Positions 12,370 to 22,938 of a stretch of DNA of 64,000 bases are shown here, one piece after another (the first letter of the stretch is position 1; each line of letters begins with the position of its first letter). The notes beneath the pieces were generated by a model. The model did not search any database and was not told where the DNA came from. It saw only the letters and a list, made by a program, of their open reading frames with translations. The stretch is from NCBI GenBank assembly GCA_964023205.1, contig OZ026842.1, forward strand, positions 38,805,129 through 38,869,128. Reading direction: 5' to 3'. A program made the position numbers and the translations under genes. The DNA is from Lutraria lutraria (lineage: Eukaryota; Mollusca; Bivalvia; Venerida; Mactridae).

Positions 12370-14564
12370 ATGAAGTTTTATACCTTGAACCCTAGTTGGT
12401 GTTTGGCTGAGTTACAAGAAAATCTCCAATTTGAATACCTGTACTTTAATGGAAGAAGAATGATGAAGAAGAATTCTCAGACGCTTTTGTCCAGTGAGTA
12501 CATCTGTATCATACAACTTACGTTTTACGTGTTTCTGTCATGGAACTATTATAATGCCTTTCCATTAAAATCAGAATTGACTGTGAGTGTGTAACAGAAT
12601 AATGTGAACTGTACCTGACATTTCAAATGTCTTTTCAAGTGCAGTAAAGTATACACAAATTGGACTTTTACTGAATATTGAAACATGAGTATTTGCTCAT
12701 AAAACATGCCTACCAATGCATGGTTTAATTTGGCTTCAATATTTGTGTCAGAATTTAAGATGTAAGGTTTACATTTCAAATTATATACTTTATTATGGGA
12801 GGGGGCACAAATGCCTTTGTGTCAACACGCTTCGACTCTTGAGAATTTCAGTTTGACTCTCAGACATTAATTGACTACTAAGTTTCAAAGTCTAGTGAAC
12901 ACCCTGCATTGGTTTATTATTCAGTTTTAAAACATTGCTCATTTTTGTTTCCGGCAAGGACTTATATATACATGAACGATAAAAAGTGTTTGAATTTTCC
13001 CCTTTTTCCAATATGCCGCATGTTTTTTCCCCTTGAAAAAGGCTACAGCATGAAAAAAGGTCTGAGCATAATTCAAACTATTATAAAAGTAAACTGCACA
13101 AATTTGATGCCAAGGGTTCAAAAACTCTTGATACAATTCGGGCTATTGCTTAGCAACATCTGGAAACACCATGTTCGTATCATTTTGTTGAATCTTACCC
13201 ATTTGTTATTCTGCTCTGTATGATTGTAATTTCAGACAGATTAATGTGGATTTACAACAAAACATTTTTTTTATGATTTCAGACAGGTAACAACTTACTG
13301 AACAAACTGTGTACGACTGTTCCACTACATGATGATAGACTAGTTGTTAAACTAGTAAACAACCATTCTGGGAAAGGAAACAAATTGTAAGTTTTATTTT
13401 GGTAATCAAGCATGTACATATTTCTGCCTGACTAATTATTTGTCTATATACATGCATTTATAACTATATGAGGGCTGATCCAGAAATTCGTAAACAGTAT
13501 GTGTTAATCAAAAAGTAATATACCCAATAATGTTAAATTCCATTTCCTGACTTACTGTACATTTGTCAATAATTCTTGAAGACTTCATTTATAAGTGAAT
13601 GAAATATAGCAACTCTACTTTGAAATTTGGCAAGCAGATTTAAAATATATTTGTATATATATCATATGAAGATATTGTAACAGTAGGACTCGACCATTCT
13701 CAGAAAAACACGGTGTCTACAAACTTCTGGATCAGCCCTGGTATATTTGTATATGTGTGTTGACTGACAGCAAGATATTTTTTTATTTGGGTCGGTCATT
13801 TTCTATCTAATAAAGAGCTGCATATTTGTGTGTCCGGTGGTATTTTTAACCCTTAGGAGAATGGTGAGCTCTTAGGATAAACTTGTATCCTAGGGGAAAA
13901 AGGGAAATAATAATAACTTGTTGGGATTATTTTCTTTAGAAAATTTTACTACATGTTTACTACTTGTAAATTAAGTACAAGAAAATCATTTGTATTAAAT
14001 CAAATGTTACACCTAGACAGGGTCTTTCAAATGAATGGTCTGGACTCCGTAAATTAAACCGTAGGGTGTTGATCACCTGATCGCGATAAAAACGCTTCTT
14101 CAAATAGATAGAGTATTCACATTTGTACAGAGCTTCACAAAAAGTTAGATGGTAAGCATATTCTTCTAATTTGACCAATTTCTTATGATAAAATCCATAT
14201 ATTTATGTTGAAATTTAATGGTACATAAATGGAAGAAAATTCATTAACTCAGATCTAGATTGTTGTCACAAAAAGTGTACATTTTTCGTAAGCAAATATA
14301 ACCTTTTTAAATTATATTGTGATGTAGTCAGGATTAATTACATGTCTTTTAAAGGTTGTTAAAGTGCATTATGCAGTTACTTTTTCATATTTTTCTAATG
14401 CTAAGTAATAATGATACACAAATTTGAGCCTTTTTAACGAAGTCACAATGATCAGTCGTGTTTCTGTGGTTTGTTTGAAATACTTTTTTCATTTCAGGAA
14501 AAAAGTTTTGCAGACGAATTTAACAAAGCGTGCCAGGTTTGAAAGTACCCGTCTGCAGTTTTGA
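12370..14564 (+). CDS. Three-exon gene, 96-residue basic protein of unknown family
   Basis: Exon one spans 12350-12493 (acceptor TTGATTGCAG, donor CCA/GTGAGT), exon two 13287-13386 (acceptor ATTTCAGACAG, donor ATT/GTAAGT) and exon three starts at 14498 (acceptor TTTTTTCATTTCAG) with TGA at 14562-14564. Phases match at both junctions and every exon is open. ATG 12370 is chosen because TGA lies in frame at 12358 and the other frames also close. The protein begins MKFYTLNPSW, has LVVKLVNNHSGKGNKLKKVL near residues 60-79 and ends STRLQF. By count it has 16 Lys/Arg against 6 Asp/Glu, no membrane segment and no signal peptide, so a nuclear or RNA-associated role is possible but unproven. At least one upstream non-coding exon is implied by the acceptor at 12349. 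I recognise no family. Confidence 0.72.
13281..13286 (+). promoter_or_regulatory. Tandem splice acceptor (AG-AC-AG)
   Basis: Two AG acceptors lie four bases apart before exon two. Using the first (ending 13282) adds ACAG and brings a TAA into frame two codons later. Using the second (ending 13286) keeps the frame open through the exon. The coding model therefore needs the distal site. Confidence 0.6.
13471..13739. mobile_element. Intronic MITE with AGGGCTGATCCAGAA termini
   Basis: The left end AGGGCTGATCCAGAAATTCG and the reverse complement of the right end AGGGCTGATCCAGAAGTTTG match at 17 of 20. The interior is non-coding. The element lies wholly inside intron two of the 96-residue gene. 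Target duplication is not clear. Confidence 0.75.
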
Positions 14565-14585
14565 ACAAAAATTATGAATGAGCAA

Positions 14586-14591
14586 AATAAA
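14586..14591 (+). terminator. Polyadenylation signal AATAAA
   Basis: AATAAA lies 22 bp after the stop codon of the 96-residue gene. A second AATAAA sits near 14916. A very short 3' UTR would result if the first is used. Confidence 0.5.
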
Positions 14592-14599
14592 GAGGCTGG

Positions 14600-15262
14600 A
14601 TTTTGATGAAACAAAGCAGAAGTGATTGGTTTCAGTGGCACTTCACGGAATGATTGTGTATATATATAATTGGCATGTTCTGCTCAGATAATTTTAATCC
14701 TAAGGCACACATATATTTGCCCACATAAAATAAAAATGATAAGTTTTATACTGTATCATACATGCATTTGCATATTTATTTCTAATTCAGTTAAAGCTCA
14801 AGAATATCACTTTATGTGTATTATGTCATTTTATGCATTTATGATATATTAAATATTTGAAAATAATGTGTATAATATTATGCTTGATATAATTTACATG
14901 TACAGTAAGAAAAGAATAAAAAAAATCATAAAAATCTTGAAAACAAATTATTTTTCTTATAGATTATAGTTACTGTATTATAAATTTATAAACATTGAGA
15001 ACTTCAATGTTGATTCAAACTACATGTGTATGATTACATATTGTCTTATGTTTATGTTTGTGATTTTATCATGATGGCTGTAGTCATATTTGCAATTTCG
15101 GAGCCTTGTCAAAATTCTCACAATGTATATTAAATGTTTGCTTGTGCGTGTTAGCAAAGACCTATGCTATATACATATATTATAGGTCTTTGGCATAAGA
15201 AATAAAATGACAGGTCCTGTTCTATTGAAAGTGAAGGCTAAAAGTTATTATGATTGATGACC
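14600..15262. other. No gene seen
   Basis: AT-rich 3' flanking sequence downstream of the 96-residue gene, without supported exon, array or terminal-repeat element. Confidence 0.5.
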
Positions 15263-15443
15263 TACAGTACAACCCTCTGTAGAGCAACACCCTGTGGGTG
15301 CTGACAATATTGACTGTTGTTTAGAGGTTGTTTCTCTACGGAGGTTAAATTTATAGTAAATATCAGCATAGGGGAATTTTGAGGGTGTTGTTATAGAGAG
15401 GTTGTGGCTCTACAGAGGGCCGCTCTGGAGAGTTTGTACTGTA
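15263..15443. mobile_element. CAACCTCT-family MITE, copy 1
   Basis: It begins TACAGTACAACCCTCTG and ends with AGAGTTTGTACTGTA, which is inverted relative to the start. It shares most of its length with copy 2, including CACCCTGTGGGTGCTG, TTTAGAGGTTGT and CAGAGGGCCGCTCTGGAGAG. There is no coding capacity. Confidence 0.75.
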
Positions 15444-15524
15444 TTTCTAATTTTTGATAATTCCAAATTTGAAATAAAGGCTGCTCGTTTTCTTTTACTG
15501 TTGATTTTTATTCAATTAAGGAGC

Positions 15525-15704
15525 TACAGTACAACCTCTGTAAAGCATCACCCTGTGGGAGCTGCAAATGTTGGCCATTGTTTAGAGGTTGTTGCTCTGT
15601 GGAGGTTAAATTCATAGTAAATATCAGTTTAGAGAAATTTTGAAAGTGTTGCTATAGAGAAGTTGTTGCTCTACAGAGGGCTGCTCTGGAGAGGTTGTAC
15701 TGTA
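15525..15704. mobile_element. CAACCTCT-family MITE, copy 2
   Basis: TACAGTACAACCTCT at the left is matched exactly in inverse at the right (AGAGGTTGTACTGTA). At 180 bp it is the same length and organisation as copy 1, 81 bp upstream, in the same orientation. Close spacing suggests either local hopping or tandem duplication of one insertion. Confidence 0.8.
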
Positions 15705-15717
15705 CATTGTACTCATA

Positions 15718-16335
15718 TACAGTTGAATCACGACAGTTCGAAATGCTGAAAACGGTCAAAATTGGAACAGGCTGAATTTATTTGTTTACCGGAGACAAGC
15801 TTTACAAATGATAGCTAAATATATACAAGGGATTGCTTTATGTGTCTTACACATGAACATTTTTTCCCTGGATTGTCACAGACGTTTGACTTGCGTCTGA
15901 TACGCACATGCTACTTTACACTAATGTTAACGGTACAGTAAACAATTACAAAATACGCACAACTATTGTAGTCAAAAATTTAAATGCCTATTATTTTATA
16001 TGATACTTATAATTCAGATTTTCACAGTTTTACGGCCAAATTATTTACTTTTAACAATAGCGCGTGTCAAAGTGGTAGACAAATAAAATCAGTTGACTAT
16101 AGAATGAATTGAATAGGTGTGAAAAACAGCGTACAGTTACTTCAAACTTTTGCATCTAATTATAGTGTAAAAACGTATCTCAGGGGACATCAAATTCATT
16201 TTGAACTTTTGCATTTTTCGTACTATCGCATTTTGTACCATCACATCAAATCTATATTGAAAATAGAAGGAAATTCGCTGGGACTGACAAACGATTTTGA
16301 ACTATCGCATTTCAGACTATCGCGATTCAACTGTA
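15718..16335. mobile_element. TA-flanked MITE with TACAGTTGAATC termini
   Basis: Left TACAGTTGAATCACGACAGT and right (reverse complement) TACAGTTGAATCGCGATAGT match at 18 of 20, and similarity continues inward. Subterminal motifs such as ACTATCGCATTT recur near the right end. Tc1/mariner-type CAGT...ACTG ends with TA. Frames inside are short and repeat-borne. Confidence 0.78.
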
Positions 16336-16420
16336 ATTGTAATTGAACTCGAACAGTGCTCACGATGTGAATCACAATATTTAAATCATATTCCAATCCT
16401 TTGGAATGGAAGAAGACATA

Positions 16421-17065
16421 TACAGTCAAAACTCATTATATCGAAGTTTGTGGGACTTGCCAAAATACTTTGATATAAACGAACTTCGATATAGGAATTT
16501 CGATACCCGTGTTTACATTTTAGAGCTAAAGTCAGTGTGTTGTAATAATAATGTAATCTTGTTATTAAGTGTACGGGATTGTAACAGGTTATAAGAATAA
16601 GGCATTTATACCGGTACTTATACGGGTACTTTCGATATATTTATTTTGCTATATACATTTCAAATATGCATGAGATAGTTTTAAATGAGCGTAAAGCAGC
16701 ATAAATAATAATTTGTTTTCATCAACCAAAAGTTTGTATCAGTTTTATAACACTAACATATTTATACAGCTGTCAATAATTAAATATCAATTTTAAATTG
16801 TGTTTGTTTGCAGAAAAGGTGCGAACATTTCTTTTGTGAGTTGGGGCGATAATTGGACATAGATGGTCACTTTATAGTTGAAGTTTTTGGTTTGGGACCG
16901 AAAATCTACTTTAACATATAGAAGTATCGAGAACCACGAATTCGATATACGTGCATCTTTTTAATATGTAATAAGACTAAAGGATAAAAGTCCAAACTTT
17001 ATCTTCACTTCGATATAAGCGGGATTTCGATATAAGCGATTTCGTTATAATGAGTTTCGACTGTA
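16421..17065. mobile_element. Pogo/Tigger-like MITE
   Basis: Termini TACAGTCAAAACTCATTATA and (reverse complement of right end) TACAGTCGAAACTCATTATA match at 19 of 20. The type CAGTCRAAACTCNTTATA is widespread in pogo/Tigger elements. Multiple TTCGATATA subterminal motifs cluster at both ends, plausible transposase-binding repeats. The interior has no transposase. Confidence 0.82.
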
Positions 17066-17161
17066 TTTTCTTAATTAAGAAGTATATTAATTCATAAAAT
17101 TAGTGAACCGCACTAATACTTAAACGCATACTGTACGGTATAGGTACGGTATAAAATGTTA

Positions 17162-18540
17162 CTGTTGTAACAGGCCATTCTTTCTCCCCTGGCCATTTTT
17201 CCCCCGAGGAATTATTGGCCTTGGCCTTTTTTCCTCAGGTAAAAAGTGACCTAAGGCATTTCTCCCTCCCACTAGCCACTTTTCCCCCTGATTTTTTCAT
17301 TATTTAGTATATCTTTTGCTTTATGTCTGTATGTTCATTTGTCTGAGTTTATAATTATGTCTTTATGTTCATACTCCTGAGTTAAATCTTCATGGATTTA
17401 TTTCTGGGTTTATACTTGTAAACGTTTGTATGTTAATATTTGTGAGCTTATACTTGCATCTGTACGTACATATTTCTGGGTTTATATTTACGTTCCTAGT
17501 TTATGCTTACATCTGTATAATCATATTTCTGAGTTTATACTTACGTCTGTATGTACATATTTCTGAGTTATGTCTTGATGTTGATATTACTGAGTTTATA
17601 CTTACGTCTGTACATTCATATTTCTGAGTTTATACTTACGTCTGTACATTCATATTTCTGAGTTTATACTTACGTCTGTACATTCATATTTCTTAGTTTA
17701 TACTTACATCTGTACGTACATATTTCTGGGTTTATATTTACGTTCTTAGTTTATGCTTACGTCTGTACATTCATATTTCTGAGTTTATACTTATTTCTGT
17801 AAATTAATATTTCCGAGTTTATACTTGCGTCTGTACATTCATATTTCTGAGTTGATATTTGCGTCTATAAATTAATATTTCTGAGTTTATACGTATTTCT
17901 GTACATACATATTTATGAGTTTATACTTACATCTGTATGTACGTATTTCTGGGTTTATATTTACGTTCTTAGTTTATGCTTAGGTCTGTATGTACATATT
18001 TCTGAGTTATGTCTTGATGTTGATATTTCTGAGTTTATACTTACGTCTGTACATTCATATTTCTGAGTTTATACTTACGTCTGTACATTCATACTTCTGA
18101 GTTTATACTTACGTCTGTACATTCATACTTCTTAGTTTATACTTACATCTGTACATTCATATTTCTGAGTTTATACTTCCGTCTGTTCATTCATACTTCT
18201 TAGTTTATACTTCCGTCTGTACATTCATATTTCTTCATGAGTTTATACTTACGTCTGTACATTCATACTTCTTAGTTTATACTTACAATTTCTGAGTTTA
18301 TACTTCCGTCTGTTCATTCATACTTCTTAGTTTATACTTCCGTCTGTACATGCATATTTCTGAGTTTATACTTACGTCTGTACATTCATATTTCTGAGTT
18401 TATACTTACGTCTGTACATTCATATTTCTGAGTTTATACTTACGTCTGTACATTCATATTTCTGAGTCCTTGGCGGGAAAAAAGGCCTTGGCCAATCTTT
18501 CCCCAGGGAAAAACTAGTGGGGGGGGGGGGGGGAACTAGG
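17162..18540. mobile_element. Foldback-flanked satellite element
   Basis: A satellite core lies between flanks that are inverted copies of each other. The left flank has TTGGCCTTGGCCTTTTTTCC and CCCACTAG...TTTTCCCCC. The right flank has GGGAAAAAAGGCCTTGGCCAA and GGGAAAAACTAGTGGG. This design (short inverted ends around a tandem core) recalls bivalve pearl-type and Helitron-like elements; that comparison is from general knowledge. A run of 15 G (18519-18533) lies at the right end. Confidence 0.6.
17330..18468. repeat. 34-bp satellite array, about 33 units
   Basis: The unit reads approximately TTTCTGAGTTTATACTTACG then TCTGTACATTCATA. Variants with TTTCTGGGTTTATATTTACG followed by a shortened block recur near 17471, 17721 and 17947, giving a higher-order period of roughly 230-250 bp. 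Units from 18010 onward are more uniform than those before 17560. Confidence 0.88.
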
Positions 18541-18616
18541 CTGGTACAGGTATTTCTGGACCAGACTTTGTAACGGCGATTTTTTTGGCGAGTCCAGACC
18601 CTTCTATTTGAGTGAC

Positions 18617-18745
18617 CCTGACTTTTTGCCAGGTTACATGGGTATTAAAGGTAATGGTAGGACTGATGCGAGTGTTAAATCAGTCCTAGTATTACCAATT
18701 TCAGATGAAAAAGTTCCATACAATCTTTTATTTTATAAAATTTTA
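18617..18745 (+). pseudogene. RNase H domain remnant of a retrotransposon
   Basis: The frame reads DFLPGYMGIKGNGRTDASVK, which fits the C-terminal RNase H block seen in I-like LINEs and LTR elements (P-x-H-x-GI-x-GN-x-x-A-D-x-x-A-K). The usual His of that motif is Tyr here (LPGYMGI), and the Glu after GN is Gly. Downstream residues VPYNLLFYKI fit the same domain. Both sides are truncated; the Helitron-like element beginning at about 18746 cuts it on the right. Confidence 0.6.
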
Positions 18746-21700
18746 TTACATACCTACTATAAAATAGTGGGTCTATGTATAGGAGTCACTTAGTCAGTTG
18801 GGGCTGTCACAATGTCATTCGATGGAGGATTTTCAAATAACTTATCACATATGTTAACCACCATTAGACGATGTGTCACACAACTCCCATGGCTGTAGTA
18901 GCTGAAAGATCAAGATCAAGCTTAAAGTTCAAAAGTTATAATTTTAGTCTTTTTGGTATGTCCGCTCTGTTACTTGGTCACCCATCAGAAGTTATTGCAA
19001 TAACTCGCCACAAATGTTTACCATCATTTAACGATGCATGCAACTGCCATGGTTGTAACTCCAAAGTTAGATCAAGCTTAAAGTTCAAAGGTCTTATTTC
19101 TGGTCTTGTTGACATGTCCACTCTGTAACTTGGTCACTCATCAGAGGTTATTGAAATAACTCGCCACAAATGTTTACCATCATTTAACGATGCGTGCAAC
19201 TGCCATGGTTGTAACTCCAAAGTCAAGATCAAGCTTAAAGTTCAAAGGTCTTAATTCTGGTCTTGTTAGCATGTCCACTCAGTAACTTGGTCACTCATCA
19301 GAGGTTATTGAAATAACTCGCCACAAATGTTTACCATAATTTCACGATGCATGCAACTCCCATGGTTGTAACTCCAAGATCAAATTTAAAGTTCAAAGGT
19401 CTTAATTTGGTCTTGTTAGCATGCCCAATCCATAACTTGGTCACTCATCAGAGGTTATTGAAATAACTTGCCACAAATGTTTTCCGTCATTTAATAATAC
19501 ACTCAACTCCCATGGTTGTAACATCAAGCTTAAAGTTCAAAGGTCTTAATTCTGGTCTTGTTAGCATGTCCACTCAGTAACTTGGTCACTCATCAGAGGT
19601 TATTGAAATAACTCACCACAAATGTTTACCATCATTTCACGATGCATGCAACTCCCATGGTTGTAACTCCAAGATCAAATTTAAAGTTCAAAGGTCTTAA
19701 TTTGGTCTTGTTAGCATGTCCACTTTGTACCTTGGTCACTCATCAGAGGTTATTGAAATAAATCGCCATAAATGTTTACCATCATTTAATGATGCACGTA
19801 ACTCGCATGGTTGTAACTCCCAGGTCAAGATCAAGCTTAAAGTTTGAAGGTCTCAATTCTGATCTTGTTAGCATGTCCACTCTGTACTTGGCCACTCATC
19901 AGAGGTTATAAAAATAACTCGCCACAAATGTTTACCATCAATTAAAGTTGCACGCAGCGCCAATGGTTGTAACTCCAAGATCAAGCTTAAAGATTGAAGG
20001 TATTAATTCTGGTCTTGTTGACATGTCCACTCTGTAACTTGGTCACTCATTTGAGGTTATTTGACTTACTTGCCATAAATGTCTACCATCATTTAATGAT
20101 GCACGCAAATCCCATGTTTGTAACTCCAAGATCAAGCTTAAAGTTCGAAGGTCTTAATTCCGGTCTTGTTGACATGTCCACTCTGTAACTTGGTCACTCA
20201 TTTGAGGTTATTTGAATAACTCGCCACAAATGTTTACCGTCATTTAAAGTTGCACGCAACTCCCATGGCTATAACTCGAAAGTCAAAATCAAGCTTAAAG
20301 TTTGAAGGTCTTAATTCTGGTCTTGTTAGCATGTCCACTCTGTAACTTGGTCACTCATTTGAGGTTATTTGAATAACTCGCCACAAATGTTTACAATCAT
20401 TTAAAGTTGCACGCAAATCTCATGGTTGTAACTCCCAGTTAAGATCAAGCTTAAAGTTCAAAGGTCTTAATTCTGGTCTTGTTAGCATGTCCACTCTGTA
20501 ACTTGGTCACTCATCAGAGGTTATTGAAATAACTCGCCACAAATGTTTACCATCATTTAACGATGCGTGCAACTGCCATGGTTGTAACTCCAAAGTCAAG
20601 ATCAAGCTTAAAGTTCAAAGGTCTTAATTCTGGTCTTGTTAGCATGTCCACTCAGTAACTTGGTCACTCATCAGAGGTTATTGAAATAACTCGCCACAAA
20701 TGTTAACCATAATTTCACGATGCATGCAACTCCCATGGTTGTAACTCCAAGATCAAGTTTGAAGTTCAAAGGTCTTAATTTGGTCTTGTTAGCATGCCCA
20801 ATCCCTAACTTGGTCACTCATCAGAGGTTATTGAAATAACTTGCCACAAATGTTTACCATCATTTAATAATACACTCAACTCCCATGGTTGTAACTCTAA
20901 GGTCAAGATCAAGCTTAAAGTTCAAAGGTCTTAATTTTGGTCTTGTTAGCATGTCCACTCAGTAACTTGGTCACTCATTAGAGGTTATTGAAATAACTTG
21001 CCACAAATCATTACCATCATTTAATAATGCAGGCAAATCCCATGGTTGTAACTCGAAAGTCAAGATCAAGCTTAAAGTTCAAATGTCTTAATTTTGGTCT
21101 TGTTAGCATGTCCACTCTGTACCTTGGTCACTCATCAGAGGTTATTGAAATAAATCGCCATAAATGTTTACCATCATTTAATGATGCGCGCAACTCACAT
21201 GGTTGTAACTCCCAGGTCAAAATCAAGCTTAAAGTTTGAAGGTCTCAATTCTGATCTTGTTAGCATGTCCACTCTGTAACTTGGCCACTCATCAGAGGTT
21301 ATTAAAATAACTCGCCACAAATGTTTACCATCAGTTAAAGTTGCACGCAGCACCAATGGTTGTAACTCCAAGATCAAGCTTAAAGTTTGAAGGTATTAAT
21401 TCTGGTCTTGTTGACATGTCCACTCTGTAACTTGGTCACTCATTTGAGGTTATTTGACTTACTTGCCATAAATGTCTACCATCATTTAATGATGCGCGCA
21501 AATCCCATGGTTGTAACTCCAAGATCAAGCTTAAAGTTCAAAGGTCTTAATTCCGGTCTTGTTGACATGTCCACTCTGTAACTTGGTCACTCATTTGAGG
21601 TTATTTGAATAACTCGGCACAAATGTTTACCATCATTTAATGATGCATGCAAATCCCATGGTTGTAACTCCAAGGTGAAGATCAAGCTTAAAGTTCAAAG

Positions 21701-22502
21701 GTCTTAATTCTGGTCTTGTTGAAATGTCCACTCTGTAACTTGGTCACGAGTGACATCAGATGTTATTGAAATGAATTTCCACAAGTGTTTACCATCATTT
21801 AACGATGCATGCAACTCCCATGGTCGTAGCTCCAAGGTCAAGATCAAGCTTAAAGTTCGAAGGTCTTAATTCTGGTCTTGTTGACATGTCCACTCTGTAA
21901 CTTGGTCACTCATCAGAGGTTATTGAAATAAATCTCCACAAATGTATCTCCACAAATGTTTACCATCATTTAACGATGCATGCAACTCTCATGGTTGTAA
22001 CTCCAAGGCCAAGATCAAGCTTAAAGTTCAAAGGTCTTAATTTTGGTTTTGTTAGCATGTCCACTCTGTAACTTGGTCACTCATCAGAGGTTATTAAAAT
22101 AACTTGCCACAAATCCTTACCATCATTTAATAATACACTCAACTCCCATGGTTGTAACTTCAATGTCAAGATCAAGCTTAAAGTTCAAAGGTCTTATTTC
22201 TGGTCTTGTTGACATGTCCACTCTGTAACTTGGTCACTCATCAGAGGTTATTGAAATAAATCACCACAAATGTTTACCATCATTTACAATGCGTGCAACT
22301 CCCATGGTTGTAACTCCAAGGTCAAAATCAAGTTTAAAGGTCTTAATTTTGGTCTTGTTAGCTTGTCCGCTCTCTAACTTGGTCACTCATTTGAGGTTAT
22401 TTGAATAAATCTCCATATATGTTTACCATTATTTAACAATTTTCATGTCGGTTTTGTAACTTTTTCTGTAGGGGGTATTTGTCACTCCTGTGACAGCTCT
22501 AG
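18746..22502 (+). mobile_element. Helitron-like non-autonomous element with monomer core
   Basis: The left end (TTACATACCTACTATAAAAT, then AGTGGGTCTATGTATAGGAG) matches the left end of the 26339 element (TTATACCCTCACTAGAAAAT ... TATATTAGAGTCAC). The right end has the hairpin TGTCAC-TCCT-GTGACA followed by GCTCTAG and T, the hairpin-CTAG-T order of canonical Helitron 3' termini. Between them lies a long tandem array. No Rep/helicase is present, so it would rely on an autonomous partner. The exact 5' terminus is uncertain. Confidence 0.6.
18870..22440 (+). repeat. Tandem array, monomer about 145-157 bp, about 23 copies
   Basis: Each monomer carries GTCCACTCTGTAACTTGGTC, ATAACTCGCCACAAATGTTT, CAACTCCCATGGTTGTAACT and AGATCAAGCTTAAAGTTCAA. 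Monomer starts at 19116, 19273, 19423, 19568 and 19718 give periods of 157, 150, 145 and 150. A block of several monomers (about 19.1-19.9 kb) reappears with the same variants at about 20.5-21.3 kb, so amplification also happened in multi-monomer steps. Frames inside are repeat-borne. Confidence 0.9.
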
Positions 22503-22522
22503 TTCAAATTAAATCTTCTAAT

Positions 22523-22722
22523 TTTATACCACGGCATCAAATAATGCCAGGGTATTTTTATATATATATTGATTGCTTTGTCTGTCCGCTATTTTATGCC
22601 ATGGCATCAAATAATGCCAGGGTATTTTTATATATATTGATTGCTTTGTCTGTCTGCTATTTTTATGCCATGGCATCAAATGATGCAGGGGCATATAATA
22701 TATTGATTGCTTTGTCTGTGCA
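22523..22722. repeat. 70-bp tandem repeat, three units
   Basis: Units begin at 22523, 22593 and 22662 with TTTATGCCATGGCATCAAAT or near variants and continue through GATTGCTTTGTCTGTC. Each start holds a small palindrome (ATGCCATGGCAT). The third unit is shortened. It lies 20 bp after the Helitron-like element. Confidence 0.85.
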
Positions 22723-22938
22723 CCAATCTGTATGAGTTATAAGTAGATTTTACTGTTTCATTTATTGCTTTGGTACTTTAAGAGATATTGTCTTGGACCT
22801 ATTCTAATCCACCCATATCACCCAAACCTTGACTTGACATTGACTGGATTTGGACTGATACTGTTATAAAAGGGCTATTTCTTGATTAACTGGAAAGTAT
22901 GGTTTCATCTAACCCCAACATTGCTTACTATAATGTGT

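Noticed and set aside
17330..18468. Regular short repeats that might suggest a CRISPR array
   Set aside because: Units are contiguous head-to-tail with no unique spacers, and the window is eukaryotic. It is a minisatellite.
18617..18745. Treating the RNase H remnant as part of the LINEs at 52-59 kb
   Set aside because: No RNase H is seen in those copies, and the fragment is isolated 34 kb away; no evidence links them.
18871..21581. Frames of 60-85 codons within the 155-bp monomer array
   Set aside because: Same protein strings reappear with each monomer and are broken in most; no coding constraint visible.
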